DNA of 64,000 bases from Nonlabens sp. Ci31 (GTDB taxonomy: Bacteria; Bacteroidota; Bacteroidia; Flavobacteriales; Flavobacteriaceae). The notes beneath the pieces were generated by a model. It was not told the DNA's origin, ran no database searches, and saw nothing but the letters and a program-made list of their open reading frames with translations. Both the position numbers and the translations under genes were made by a program. The DNA is taken from assembly GCF_012974865.1 (NCBI RefSeq), contig NZ_CP043633.1, positions 558,001 through 622,000 of the forward strand, written 5' to 3'. This document shows, one piece after another, positions 1 to 8,684 of this stretch (positions within the stretch are counted from its first letter, which is position 1; every line of letters starts with the position of its first letter).

Positions 1-1074
1 CATAGAAGTAGCATTATCTGCTACGGCACCCGTAGCGATTCTAATTCTTGCTGGTAGCGTACTGATTACATTTTCAAATTCAAATTCAAAAGACTGCTCG
101 GGCTCAAAATCAAAACGCTCTCCATACCAGATACGACCTATGGAGGCAATATTTCTTTCATCTACCTCGTAGTGCTGTTTTGCGTAATAATAGTCATAAG
201 TAATCGCAGCCACACCAGTAGGTTGAATAAGAGGCAAGATACGTTTCCCTGCCACACCATCTGCGGTGATGTAATAATAAGAATCGTCTGTATATGGATT
301 GATAAAACTATCATTTTCTGATACATAATCAGAATCTGTAGCGGTACCGTAAAAGAAAATTTGGTCATTCCTATCAAAACGACCGTCAGTAGCACCGGTT
401 ACCGTTATAGCAATCTCTGGCGGGTCGTAAAACTGCTCATCACTATTGACCAATGGCAAGGATTTACCACCATGACCATATATTTTAATTCGAGCAGGGT
501 CCATCCGACTCACATCTATTCCTAAGTTAGAAAGAAAAGAGCTGTTGATGCGGTTCACTCCTGTTTTATCTACTTTGAATCGGTACCAATCTCCAGAGGC
601 TAATATAGAGTTGCCAAAACTCGCATTCTTGGCCCGAGCAGTAAATGGGGAAAATTCATAGGTATAATTAAACGACAGTACCTTTTTGAACTGATTTCCT
701 TCTTTATATATGGGAGAGATATTCAGTTGAGCATAGTTACGCTTACGCGAAAGCGCATTTCTCAAAGTATATTGTAACCTATTAGGAATTAGTGAACGAT
801 CCAGCTGCCCTAATTCTGAACTGCTGATGTTTTGAGTTCTTAAATTGGTGATATTGACAGAAAATTCGTTCACTCGTTGATTGACCTGGAAACTTTTAGA
901 CCAAAGTAACTCTTCACCGTTAAAAATATTATTTTGGTTAAAAAAAGGGACCTCCAACTGCTGATTGCCTATATCAAAAGATGTAAATCCACGCCATTCA
1001 ACTAACTCGCTACCACTCTGGGCAAGAGCCACACCGCTTAAAAAGAAGATTATATAAGATAAAAAATGCCTCAT
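1..1074 (-). CDS. porU: PorU, type IX secretion sortase (5' part only; runs off the window)
   Basis: Reading the minus strand from the ATG at 1074 gives 358 uninterrupted codons to the window edge. It starts with a signal peptide (MRHFLSYIIFFLSGVALAQS) and continues with segments typical of the PorU N-terminal region, such as ASGDWYRFKVDKTGVNRI and PARIKIYGHGGKSLPLV. PorU is the gingipain-like sortase that removes C-terminal sorting domains from type IX cargo and attaches cargo to the cell surface; its catalytic domain would lie outside the window. It is divergent from gldJ, a linkage also known in Flavobacterium johnsoniae. A variant of the repeated palindrome (741-754) encodes LSRKR here. 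Identification is from family knowledge of the N-terminus. Confidence 0.88.
   Translation of the reverse strand, partial: MRHFLSYIIFFLSGVALAQSGSELVEWRGFTSFDIGNQQLEVPFFNQNNIFNGEELLWSKSFQVNQRVNEFSVNITNLRTQNISSSELGQLDRSLIPNRLQYTLRNALSRKRNYAQLNISPIYKEGNQFKKVLSFNYTYEFSPFTARAKNASFGNSILASGDWYRFKVDKTGVNRINSSFLSNLGIDVSRMDPARIKIYGHGGKSLPLVNSDEQFYDPPEIAITVTGATDGRFDRNDQIFFYGTATDSDYVSENDSFINPYTDDSYYYITADGVAGKRILPLIQPTGVAAITYDYYYAKQHYEVDERNIASIGRIWYGERFDFEPEQSFEFEFENVISTLPARIRIATGAVADNATSM
741..754. repeat. Variant copy of iterated palindrome (one mismatch)
   Basis: GCTTACGCGAAAGC differs from the consensus GCTTTCGCGAAAGC at one base. It lies within porU and, on the minus strand, encodes LSRKR in the context NALSRKRNYA. 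Confidence 0.7.
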
Positions 1075-1271
1075 CGATAGTTTAACGGTCCTTACGAGTA
1101 ATTAGTATGTAAATAATATTCACAAAGTTTTATGAAATCGAATAATAAACCCCTTTCGTCGACGTTTAATATGCTTGAACGACAAATGTAATGCGAATAA
1201 TGTTAATTAATGCTTTCGTATTTGAGGGAAATAATTATATTGCGATTCATTTTTCAAAACAAATTCCTAAA

Positions 1272-2951
1272 ATGAAGAAGTACTTTGCAGTAAAAGCAGT
1301 CTTTGCTCTCTTCGCCAGTGCGGCGATGCTGAGTTGTGGTGGTGGAAACGATTACACCAATACATCTCGTGGAACCGGTTGGGACGTAACGGGTAAAAAC
1401 GGATTTGAATTAAACACTAACTACAAAGAGCAGGACACTGGCCCTGGTCTTGTATTTATAGAAGGTGGTACGTTCACTATGGGTCGCGTAAAAGATGACC
1501 CTATGCACGATTGGAACAATACTCCTAATCAACAGCACGTACAATCATTTTATATAGATGAAACCGAGGTGACTAACGGAATGTATTTAGAAATGTTAGA
1601 ATACATCAAAGCGGTTTTTCCACCAGAAGATGAAGAATACCGTAATATTTATAACGGAGCCGTTCCTGACACACTCGTTTGGAGGAACCGTTTAGGTTAT
1701 AACGAAGAGATGACGAAGAATTACTTACGTCATCCTGCTTACCAAAACTATCCTGTTGTAGGTGTTACATGGATCCAGTCTGTTGAATTTGCCAACTGGA
1801 GAACAGAACGTGTCAATGAGCTTATCCTCAACGAACAAGGTTATACAGGTAAAGATGTTTTATCTACAAGAGACGCATCAAAAACCTTTAACACAGAAAC
1901 CTATTTAAACGCGCCTATCCTAGCTTACGGAGGAGATTCTACCCTAACTAAAGGAGGGAAAAGATCTGTTTCATTACAAAAAAAGAAAGAGGCAAGAGCC
2001 GCTAAAGACAGTACAGAGGTGAAAGGCCTTTACGTAACAAGAAAAGACGGTATTATTTTACCTGGCTATAGATTACCTACTGAAGCAGAGTGGGAATATG
2101 CGGCTTTAGGTTTAGGAAGCATACGTGAATACAATTCTTACCGAGGTAGAAAGAAATACCCTTGGGATGGACAGTATACCAGAAGCGGAAAACGCAAAAC
2201 TAGAGGTGATCATTTAGCCAATTTTAAACAAGGTGATGGAGATTACGGTGGTATTGCCGGATGGAGTGATGACGGTGCAGATATTACTGCTCCTGTAAAA
2301 TTCTATGAACCTAACGATTTTGGTGTTTATGAAATGGCTGGAAATGTATCTGAATGGGTTGCTGATGTTTATCGCCCTATGATAGATGATGAGTTCAATG
2401 ACTTTAACTACTACCGCGGTAACGTTTATACGAGAAATAAAATAGGTAAAGATGGAATGATCGCTATAGTAAGTACAGATTCTATCCCTTATGACACACT
2501 AAGCAACGGTAAATTGATTGCTCGCGCTTTCCCAGGAGAGATCCAACAAGAAGCTGTAGATGCTGATGAGACCTACTTAAGGACCAATTTTGATAGAAGT
2601 GACAACCGTGATTTCCGTGATGGTGATGCACAGTCTACAAAATATTTTGCATCAGATGAAAAAGCACAAAACGATCCTAGTAACAGAATGTACAATTCTC
2701 CTAATCACACGGTCAGTATCGACTCATTAGGCAATTTAGATCGTCAGTATGACACAAACTCCAATAGAACTTCCCTTATCAACAACGAAGTAAGAGTTAT
2801 CAAAGGTGGTTCCTGGAGAGACAGAGCCTACTGGTTAGATCCAGCAGCACGAAGGTCTTACCCTCAAGATATGGCAAAGGATGACTTAGGTTTCCGTTGT
2901 GCGATGTCAAGAGTTGGCTCTAAAGCTAAAAAGACAAAAACTCCTCGATAA
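1272..2951 (+). CDS. gldJ: GldJ, gliding motility lipoprotein
   Basis: 559-residue SUMF1/formylglycine-generating-enzyme-fold lipoprotein. I chose the ATG at 1272 because it gives a lipoprotein signal (MKKYFAVKAVFALFASAAML, then S-C with Cys22) and a length close to F. johnsoniae GldJ (561). An in-frame ATG at 1191 would add 27 residues that do not look like a signal. The fold begins near FIEGGTFTMG and ends with GGSWRDRAYWLDPAARRSYP and LGFRCAMSR. GldJ is an outer-membrane lipoprotein needed for the gliding motor and type IX secretion; it is structural, not an active sulfatase-modifying enzyme. Its neighbours (porU divergent, murF downstream) match the known flavobacterial order. A terminator follows. 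Confidence 0.93.
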   Translation: MKKYFAVKAVFALFASAAMLSCGGGNDYTNTSRGTGWDVTGKNGFELNTNYKEQDTGPGLVFIEGGTFTMGRVKDDPMHDWNNTPNQQHVQSFYIDETEVTNGMYLEMLEYIKAVFPPEDEEYRNIYNGAVPDTLVWRNRLGYNEEMTKNYLRHPAYQNYPVVGVTWIQSVEFANWRTERVNELILNEQGYTGKDVLSTRDASKTFNTETYLNAPILAYGGDSTLTKGGKRSVSLQKKKEARAAKDSTEVKGLYVTRKDGIILPGYRLPTEAEWEYAALGLGSIREYNSYRGRKKYPWDGQYTRSGKRKTRGDHLANFKQGDGDYGGIAGWSDDGADITAPVKFYEPNDFGVYEMAGNVSEWVADVYRPMIDDEFNDFNYYRGNVYTRNKIGKDGMIAIVSTDSIPYDTLSNGKLIARAFPGEIQQEAVDADETYLRTNFDRSDNRDFRDGDAQSTKYFASDEKAQNDPSNRMYNSPNHTVSIDSLGNLDRQYDTNSNRTSLINNEVRVIKGGSWRDRAYWLDPAARRSYPQDMAKDDLGFRCAMSRVGSKAKKTKTPR

Positions 2952-2980
2952 TTAAAACGAGTACTTTTATAATTATAAAG

Positions 2981-3006
2981 AAGCCCTTATTTTTAAGGGC
3001 TTTTTT
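2981..3006 (+). terminator. Rho-independent terminator after gldJ
   Basis: Nine-base stem AAGCCCTTA (2981-2989) pairs with TAAGGGCTT (2994-3002) around a TTTT loop and is followed by a T run. It separates gldJ from murF. Confidence 0.85.
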
Positions 3007-3028
3007 AATACCCAAAAAATGAACTTTT

Positions 3029-4294
3029 ATGATCGACCTGCTTCATCAAATATTCCTTAGCTCTACTGGAGTAAATACAGACACCCGAACTATAGAAAAA
3101 GGACAAGTATTCTTTGCCCTTTCTGGGGAAAATTTTGACGGTAATCTTTATATGGAGGAAGCTCTTAAACAAGGAGCTGTTCATGCAGTAAGTAACGATT
3201 CAAAATGGGATAAAGATGATAGGGTTACCGTTGTAAAAGAGGTGCTACAATGTTTACAGCAACTCGCAACATTTCACAGACACCATATCAATATACCTAT
3301 AATAGGATTAACTGGTAGCAATGGTAAAACGACTACAAAAGAACTCATACTGTCGGTTTTATCGACTCAGTTCAACGTAAAAGGAACAGAAGGAAACCTC
3401 AACAATCATATAGGTGTGCCTCTTACCCTACTGTCATTTAACTCTAGTCATCAAATAGGTGTTGTAGAAATGGGAGCCAACCATCCCAAAGAAATAGCTG
3501 CTTTATGTGAGATTGCACAACCTAATTTTGGTCTAATTACTAATTATGGCAAAGCCCACTTAGAGGGTTTTGGAGGTGTAGAAGGTGTTAAAACCAGTAA
3601 AAGCGAGCTCTATGATTTTTTAAGAAAATCCAAGGGCACCGCTATTATTGGAAGATGGGACCCAGAACAGATCGTAAGATCAGTTGGAATTCAACAAGTA
3701 TTTACCCCTGAAAACACCAGTTTATATCAGGAAACACCCTTTATTACATTTATCACAGAAGGCAACTTGATTAAAACACATCTTACAGGAGTATATAATT
3801 ATCACAACGCGCTCTTTGCATTCACAATGGGGCTTATAATGGATATGAAGCTAGAAAACATTGTTGAAGGAATAAAAAGTTATGTACCCAGTAATAATCG
3901 ATCTCAAATTATTGAAGTAGGGAAAACAAAAATCATTCTCGATGCCTATAATGCAAATCCAAGCAGTATGAAGGTGGCTATAGAAAACCTAGCAATACAA
4001 GAATACCCTCATAAAGTAGCTGTATTAGGAGACATGTTTGAACTAGGAGAATACACCTTAGAAGAGCATCAAAACATCACCAAACTAGCAGAGGATTTAA
4101 AAATAAATGACATTTTCCTAATAGGAGAGCATTTTAGCAAACCCACAACAAGTTATGCACTACAATTTAAAGGTTTAGATGATTTCTGTAGTTCTTATAA
4201 AATACATACTGACAAAGAGCAAGTTATACTGATAAAAGGATCTCGAGGAATGGGATTAGAGCGGCTATTAAAAGACCAAGAATGGCTTTCTTAA
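3029..4294 (+). CDS. murF: UDP-N-acetylmuramoyl-tripeptide--D-alanyl-D-alanine ligase
   Basis: 421 residues, Mur ligase family. MurF adds D-Ala-D-Ala to UDP-MurNAc-tripeptide using ATP, the last cytoplasmic step of the peptidoglycan precursor. Seen: N-terminal substrate domain with NTDTRTIEKGQVFFAL, ATP-binding loop GSNGKTTTK (residues 96-104), GNLNNHIGVPLTLL, EMGANHPKEI, NYGKAHLEGFGG, and the C-terminal signature DAYNANPSSM. The length is on the short side, as in other Bacteroidetes MurF. It follows gldJ after a terminator, an order shared with F. johnsoniae. I see no clear promoter in the 22 nt after the terminator, so some read-through is likely. Confidence 0.95.
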   Translation: MIDLLHQIFLSSTGVNTDTRTIEKGQVFFALSGENFDGNLYMEEALKQGAVHAVSNDSKWDKDDRVTVVKEVLQCLQQLATFHRHHINIPIIGLTGSNGKTTTKELILSVLSTQFNVKGTEGNLNNHIGVPLTLLSFNSSHQIGVVEMGANHPKEIAALCEIAQPNFGLITNYGKAHLEGFGGVEGVKTSKSELYDFLRKSKGTAIIGRWDPEQIVRSVGIQQVFTPENTSLYQETPFITFITEGNLIKTHLTGVYNYHNALFAFTMGLIMDMKLENIVEGIKSYVPSNNRSQIIEVGKTKIILDAYNANPSSMKVAIENLAIQEYPHKVAVLGDMFELGEYTLEEHQNITKLAEDLKINDIFLIGEHFSKPTTSYALQFKGLDDFCSSYKIHTDKEQVILIKGSRGMGLERLLKDQEWLS

Positions 4295-4345
4295 AATCTT
4301 TTTTAAAAAAAGTAGTAAAAAGCTTTTATCAAATCAATAATTATG

Positions 4346-4353
4346 TAAATTTG
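4346..4353 (+). promoter_or_regulatory. -7 promoter box of tRNA-Phe
   Basis: TAAATTTG matches the Bacteroidetes -7 consensus TAnnTTTG exactly and lies 19 nt before the mature tRNA start. No convincing -33 TTTG is present. Confidence 0.65.
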
Positions 4354-4372
4354 CCACCGCTTACGAGCAAAA

Positions 4373-4445
4373 GGTACCTTAGCTCAGTTGGTAGAGCAAA
4401 GGACTGAAAATCCTTGTGTCCCTGGTTCGATTCCTGGAGGTACCA
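4373..4445 (+). tRNA. tRNA-Phe (GAA)
   Basis: 73 nt cloverleaf. Acceptor GGTACCT pairs with AGGTACC plus discriminator A; the D arm is GCTC/GAGC; the anticodon stem AAGGA/TCCTT has loop CTGAAAA, giving anticodon GAA for phenylalanine; the T loop is TTCGATT. The T stem CCTGG/CCTGG leaves one central U-U mismatch, which I believe is normal for flavobacterial tRNA-Phe. CCA is not encoded. A promoter box lies upstream and a terminator follows at once, so the gene is a single-tRNA unit. Confidence 0.96.
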
Positions 4446-4446
4446 C

Positions 4447-4478
4447 AAAAGCCCGATCTGAAGATCGGGCTTTTTGTT
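4447..4478 (+). terminator. Terminator of tRNA-Phe
   Basis: AAAAGCCCGATC pairs with GATCGGGCTTTT around loop TGAA, followed by a T-rich tail. Confidence 0.85.
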
Positions 4479-4519
4479 TTTAAAAAAGGTTTTATTTAAT
4501 TACGTAATTTGATATTCTT

Positions 4520-5254
4520 ATGATTATAGCGATAGACATAGGTAACACCTCCATCAAGATTGCTGTAATGGATCATTTAAATATTTATAAAGCCAAACGA
4601 TCCAACCTCAGCAGTTTCACTACCGACTTACAAAACCTCTTAGACATCTATCCAGATATAAATGAAGTGGCACTATGTAATGTGGGTAAATTCCCAAAAG
4701 AATTATTACAATACCTCAAAGTAAAATTCCAAAGAGTTTTTGAAGTTAACAGCAGTATACAATTGCCATTTAACAATCATTATCAAAGCTTAACGTTGGG
4801 TAACGACCGCATGGCACTAGTCGCTGGAGCACTTTTTTTATCGGGTAAAAATAAGCCTTTACTTGTGATAGACGCTGGTACCTGCGTGACTTATGACTTT
4901 ATAGACGAAGACAAAAATTACCGTGGTGGTGCCATTTCTCCAGGATTAAGATTGCGTTATGAATCACTCCATAATTTTACGGCAAACCTACCGTTATTAG
5001 AACCACAAGAAGTAAAAGAAATAGTTGGAAACACAACTGAAACATCGATTCACAGTGGAGTTATGAACGGATTGAGTTTAGAAATAAAAGGAGTTATTAA
5101 GAGCTATAAAAAGTCTCATAAAGATTTAGAAGTATTTATAACCGGTGGTGATAGCGAGCTCTTGATAAAACAACTAAAAAACCGTTTCTTTGCCACGCCT
5201 TTTTTGATGCTACAGGGCATCTATAATTTGTACCTATTTAATAAAAACCTATGA
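4520..5254 (+). CDS. coaX: Type III pantothenate kinase
   Basis: 244 residues, ASKHA fold. It phosphorylates pantothenate in the first committed step of coenzyme A synthesis. Seen: phosphate-1 motif AIDIGNTSIKIAV at the N-terminus, GNDRMALVAGA, VIDAGTCVTYDFID, YRGGAISPGLRLRYESLHN, and the ITGGDS adenosine motif near the C-terminus. These are diagnostic of CoaX rather than type I or II kinases. Its stop overlaps the next start by 4 nt (ATGA), so it is translationally coupled to an outer membrane protein gene and heads a run of envelope-biogenesis genes. An imperfect -7-like sequence (GTAATTTG) ends 10 nt before the ATG. Confidence 0.95.
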   Translation: MIIAIDIGNTSIKIAVMDHLNIYKAKRSNLSSFTTDLQNLLDIYPDINEVALCNVGKFPKELLQYLKVKFQRVFEVNSSIQLPFNNHYQSLTLGNDRMALVAGALFLSGKNKPLLVIDAGTCVTYDFIDEDKNYRGGAISPGLRLRYESLHNFTANLPLLEPQEVKEIVGNTTETSIHSGVMNGLSLEIKGVIKSYKKSHKDLEVFITGGDSELLIKQLKNRFFATPFLMLQGIYNLYLFNKNL

Positions 5255-6516
5255 TCAGAAGTTTAATAATCGCGGTAGTGATTTTAACCAGTTTAAACGG
5301 CTTTGCTCAATCGCGCACTTCATCACCCTATTCCTTCTTTGGTTTAGGACAACAAACCTTTAAAGGCACGATAGAAAACCGCAGTATGGGGAGCATGCGT
5401 ACTTACGTAGATAGTGTCCATATCAATTTAAGAAACCCAGCAGCCTATGGAAACCTTAGGGTAACTACCTATTCACTAGGTGCTGTTCATTCTAAAACGT
5501 GGGCTTCTACAGAAACCGAGAGTGATTCCTACGATGCCACAACCATTGAATACGTAAGTATAGGTATTCCTGTAGGTAAAAAAGCTGGTTTCGGCTTCGG
5601 TCTTGTACCGTTCAATTCTGTGGGTTATGAAATAGGAAGTATAACAGATGCATTGTATTCTCGATTTACAGGAGAAGGAAGTATCACCAGAGCTTATTTT
5701 GGCTTTGGTTATAAATTAACTCCAGAATTAAGTTTAGGTGGAGAATTCAGATACAACTTCGGAGAAGAAACCAACTCTTCCAGTGTTGCAACTAACACCG
5801 TCCAATTCGGTACTAATGAAGTTAATGAAACAGATTTCAGTGGTGCCTCCTTTAATTTTGGATTGCATTATCAAAAAATGATCAGTGACGAGCTTGAGCT
5901 TCAAGCAAGCGCAGTATACAGTCCAGAAAGTAATTTAAATGCAAAAAACGAGCGTACCTTATCTGCTTTCTTACTTACCCCAAGCCTTGATGAGAATATT
6001 GTAAGTGCTAGAGATACCGAATTTGGTGAGCAAAACCTTAAACTACCTTCCGAATTAACTTTTGGAGTAACTATTGGTCAACCTCTTAAATGGAATTTAG
6101 GTGCAGAGTACTCTATTCAGGGTAGTAGTGCCATTAGCTCCAGATCATTTGCACCAGCAGGAACCACATTTAACGATGCTCAATCTTATAGGGTTGGCGG
6201 GTTTTATATTCCTAACTATAACAGTATCACAAAGTATTGGGATCGCGTAGTTTATAGAGGCGGAATACGTTATGAAGAGCTAGGCCTTGAAGTGAGTGGG
6301 GATGGTATAAATTCTTCAAGTATAAATGAGTTTGGCATATCTTTTGGTTTAGGACTACCTATCGGACGTAGAACTGGTTTTTCAAACGCAAACGTCGGGT
6401 TTGAACTCGGACAAAGAGGTACTCAAGATGCTGGACTGATTAGAGAAACATTTTTTAACTTCTCCCTTGGACTATCTCTAAACGACACTTGGTTCATTAA
6501 AAGAAAATATAATTAA
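5251..6516 (+). CDS. Predicted outer membrane beta-barrel protein
   Basis: 421 residues with a signal peptide (MIRSLIIAVVILTSLNGFAQ) followed by SRTSSPYSFFGLGQQTFKGT and many alternating amphipathic glycine- and aromatic-rich strands (for example GFGFGLVPFNSVGY, RAYFGFGYKL, GGIRYEELGLEVSG). The pattern resembles the FadL/OmpP1- or PorV-like barrels of Bacteroidetes. Substrate is unknown. It is coupled to coaX by a 4-nt overlap and followed after 20 nt by a secreted TPR protein and lptC, suggesting a role in envelope assembly; that role is inference from position. Confidence 0.75.
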   Translation: MIRSLIIAVVILTSLNGFAQSRTSSPYSFFGLGQQTFKGTIENRSMGSMRTYVDSVHINLRNPAAYGNLRVTTYSLGAVHSKTWASTETESDSYDATTIEYVSIGIPVGKKAGFGFGLVPFNSVGYEIGSITDALYSRFTGEGSITRAYFGFGYKLTPELSLGGEFRYNFGEETNSSSVATNTVQFGTNEVNETDFSGASFNFGLHYQKMISDELELQASAVYSPESNLNAKNERTLSAFLLTPSLDENIVSARDTEFGEQNLKLPSELTFGVTIGQPLKWNLGAEYSIQGSSAISSRSFAPAGTTFNDAQSYRVGGFYIPNYNSITKYWDRVVYRGGIRYEELGLEVSGDGINSSSINEFGISFGLGLPIGRRTGFSNANVGFELGQRGTQDAGLIRETFFNFSLGLSLNDTWFIKRKYN

Positions 6517-6536
6517 GAACAATACAAATCATTATT

Positions 6537-7901
6537 ATGAAACTTAAAAATACCCTACTTATAGCCTTAACTGTTTTTAGTTTCGCTTTCGCGAAAGCGC
6601 AAGAAGCAGGAGATTGCAATATCATGTTAAGCTTATTTGCAGAAGATGCAAAAGCAAAAAGATATGAAGCGGCATACAAGCAATTAGGACCTTTAATTGA
6701 AAAATGTCCTGATCAAAGTGCTGCCATCTACCAGTACGGAGAAATGATTTATGAATACAGATTGAAAAACGAAATAGGTGATGTTAATGAAAATGTAGAT
6801 GGGTTGATTAAGATGCTTAAAACAGAAGTTACAAAGTATCCAGACTTAGTTAACGTTACTAAGAAAGAAACAGAAATGGTTTCTGTAATGTATAAATACA
6901 ATATTGGGACTCAAGAAGATCAGTTCAATATCCTGAACAGAGACTTCGACAAAGACAAGGACAACTTTACAGATCCTAAAGTAATGATCACCTACTTTAC
7001 GCTTGCTGAAAAGCAGTTCGAAGTCGGTCAATTAGATCTACAATTACTTTTTGATATCTATGATAAATTGACAAGTCATATAGAGTCTCTTCAAGACGAA
7101 AGATCTAAAGTTGTAGCCGATTTACTGCTAAAACAAGAAACTATTGCTCTTACAGAAAAAGAGGAAAAGACAATCGGGTACCAAGAAGCTAACCTTAAAA
7201 ATTACAGTATAGTGATGGGTAGTGTAAATGGAACACTAGGAGAACTAGCAGACTGTGAAAAATTAATTCCTTTGTACGATGCAGAGTTTGACATCAATAA
7301 AGATAGTAAAGAATGGTTGAGTAACGTGTTGGTTAGATTACAAAAGAAAGACTGTACAGACGCACCCCTTTACATAAAATCTGTAAAAGCATTACACGCC
7401 ATTAATCCAAGTGCAAAAACAGCGTTAGGACTGGGTAATATCGCAGATAGTACCCAAGAGAAATTTCAATATTGGGATCAAGCCATTGAATTAGGGATAG
7501 ATAATGATTCCAAAGCCACTATCTATTACAAGAAAGGCAATATCTATAGAGGTCAAGGTCAGTATGGCAGCGCTAGAAGAGAATACCTTAATGCAACTGC
7601 CTTAAGACCATCTTTTGGATTACCTTATTTAAGAATTGCAGAAATGATTGCTAAAAGCACCGGTAGCTGTGGATCAAATCCATTTGAGAAAAGAGCTGTT
7701 AACTGGGTAGCTGCTCGTTATGCTGAAAAAGCGGCAAGAGTAGATCCTTCATTAAAAAGCAATGCAACAAGAGCTGCAGCGGCATATAACGGTGCTGCAC
7801 CTGGTAAAAGAGATGTCTTTTCTAACAGTAACTATAATACTGGTGACACCATCACATTTAATTGCTGGGTTGGAGAATCTGTAAGAATACCTAACTTTTA
7901 G
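6537..7901 (+). CDS. Secreted tetratricopeptide-repeat protein
   Basis: 454 residues. An N-terminal signal peptide ends in SFAFAKAQ; helical repeats follow, with TPR-like units early (AKRYEAAYKQLGPLIEKCPD) and late (KATIYYKKGNIYRGQGQYG, then SARREYLNATALRPSFGLPY). It is predicted to be periplasmic, probably a scaffold. The repeated palindrome (6585-6598) encodes AFAKA exactly at the expected signal peptidase I site (A-K-A before Q). It lies between the barrel gene and lptC, and its TAG overlaps the GTG of lptC by one base. The exact partner is unknown. Confidence 0.78.
   Translation: MKLKNTLLIALTVFSFAFAKAQEAGDCNIMLSLFAEDAKAKRYEAAYKQLGPLIEKCPDQSAAIYQYGEMIYEYRLKNEIGDVNENVDGLIKMLKTEVTKYPDLVNVTKKETEMVSVMYKYNIGTQEDQFNILNRDFDKDKDNFTDPKVMITYFTLAEKQFEVGQLDLQLLFDIYDKLTSHIESLQDERSKVVADLLLKQETIALTEKEEKTIGYQEANLKNYSIVMGSVNGTLGELADCEKLIPLYDAEFDINKDSKEWLSNVLVRLQKKDCTDAPLYIKSVKALHAINPSAKTALGLGNIADSTQEKFQYWDQAIELGIDNDSKATIYYKKGNIYRGQGQYGSARREYLNATALRPSFGLPYLRIAEMIAKSTGSCGSNPFEKRAVNWVAARYAEKAARVDPSLKSNATRAAAAYNGAAPGKRDVFSNSNYNTGDTITFNCWVGESVRIPNF
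6585..6598. repeat. Iterated palindrome copy 1
   Basis: Perfect GCTTTCGCGAAAGC within CGCTTTCGCGAAAGCG; encodes AFAKA at the end of a signal peptide. Confidence 0.95.
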
Positions 7902-8494
7902 TGAGGTCATATTTTCACATATTAAAAATCACGATCACGGCACTAGCCGTGATCTATTTTTTAGCATCGTGTGATAATAATCTTAAGGAGATTCAAAAAA
8001 TGGAAATAGCTTCTAACGAACCTGCAAGTGAAGGAGAAAACATGCTATTAAAACATACCGACAGCGGCAAATTAAAATTAACGCTGCAAGGAAAAAAAAT
8101 GCTGGACTTTTCTAATGATGAATTCCCATACACGCAATTTCCAGATGGAATAAAAGTAGAAGTCTACGAATACAGAAATAATCAAACAGAGGTAACTACC
8201 ATTACCGCAAACGCTGGTACTTTGTATGACAAAACCAATTTGGTCGATTTAAAAGGAAATGTAAAAATCATCACCAGTGATGGAAATACCTTTACAGGAG
8301 AACAGCTGTACTGGGACCAGACCGCAAAATGGATTTTTACCAACCAACCACCCTTTGAAATTGTTTTGAAAGACCCTAAAACAAAAGAAGAAGTAGGACG
8401 TATTACAGCAACTGTTCTGGACGCAAGTGAAGACCTTAAGATTTACCAAGCGAGAAATCCAGACGATACCTTTATATCAAAATCAAAACAATGA
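7901..8494 (+). CDS. lptC: LptC-like LPS export periplasmic protein (lipoprotein)
   Basis: 197 residues from a GTG start that overlaps the preceding TAG by one base. The N-terminal membrane segment ends in the lipobox LASC (residues 21-24). The rest resembles the LptC/OstA-like jellyroll: KLKLTLQGKKMLDF, FPDGIKVEVYEYRN, TITANAGTLYDKTNLVDLKG, NVKIITSDGNTFTGEQLYWD. LptC links the LptB2FG transporter to the periplasmic LPS bridge. The lipoprotein form is usual in Bacteroidetes. The next gene starts 4 nt before its stop. Confidence 0.88.
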   Translation: MRSYFHILKITITALAVIYFLASCDNNLKEIQKMEIASNEPASEGENMLLKHTDSGKLKLTLQGKKMLDFSNDEFPYTQFPDGIKVEVYEYRNNQTEVTTITANAGTLYDKTNLVDLKGNVKIITSDGNTFTGEQLYWDQTAKWIFTNQPPFEIVLKDPKTKEEVGRITATVLDASEDLKIYQARNPDDTFISKSKQ

Positions 8495-8682
8495 GTAAAT
8501 TTTTTAAATATTTCGAGTATGCTTATTTAATTTTTGCAACCGCTTTTATAATTACTGGCTTTATAGAATTAAGTAAGAACCCCAATCAATCCTATATGCT
8601 TTTTGGAATGGCAGCGGTAGCTGTGTTTATGTTCTTCTTTAAGCGACGTTTTCGTCGTAGATTTGAAGAACGCAATAAATAA
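8491..8682 (+). CDS. Small two-helix membrane protein
   Basis: 63 residues: a short N-terminus, two hydrophobic helices (about residues 10-26 and 34-50) and a very basic tail KRRFRRRFEERNK that should stay in the cytoplasm. It overlaps lptC by 4 nt and is followed after 2 nt by the CNNM-type transporter, so it is part of the same operon. I do not recognise a named family. Tight coupling makes it a real gene despite its size. Confidence 0.75.
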   Translation: MSKFFKYFEYAYLIFATAFIITGFIELSKNPNQSYMLFGMAAVAVFMFFFKRRFRRRFEERNK

Positions 8683-8684
8683 CA

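Noticed and set aside
1191..1271. Upstream in-frame ATG adding 27 residues to GldJ
   Set aside because: The extension hides the lipoprotein signal that starts at 1272 and exceeds the usual GldJ length.
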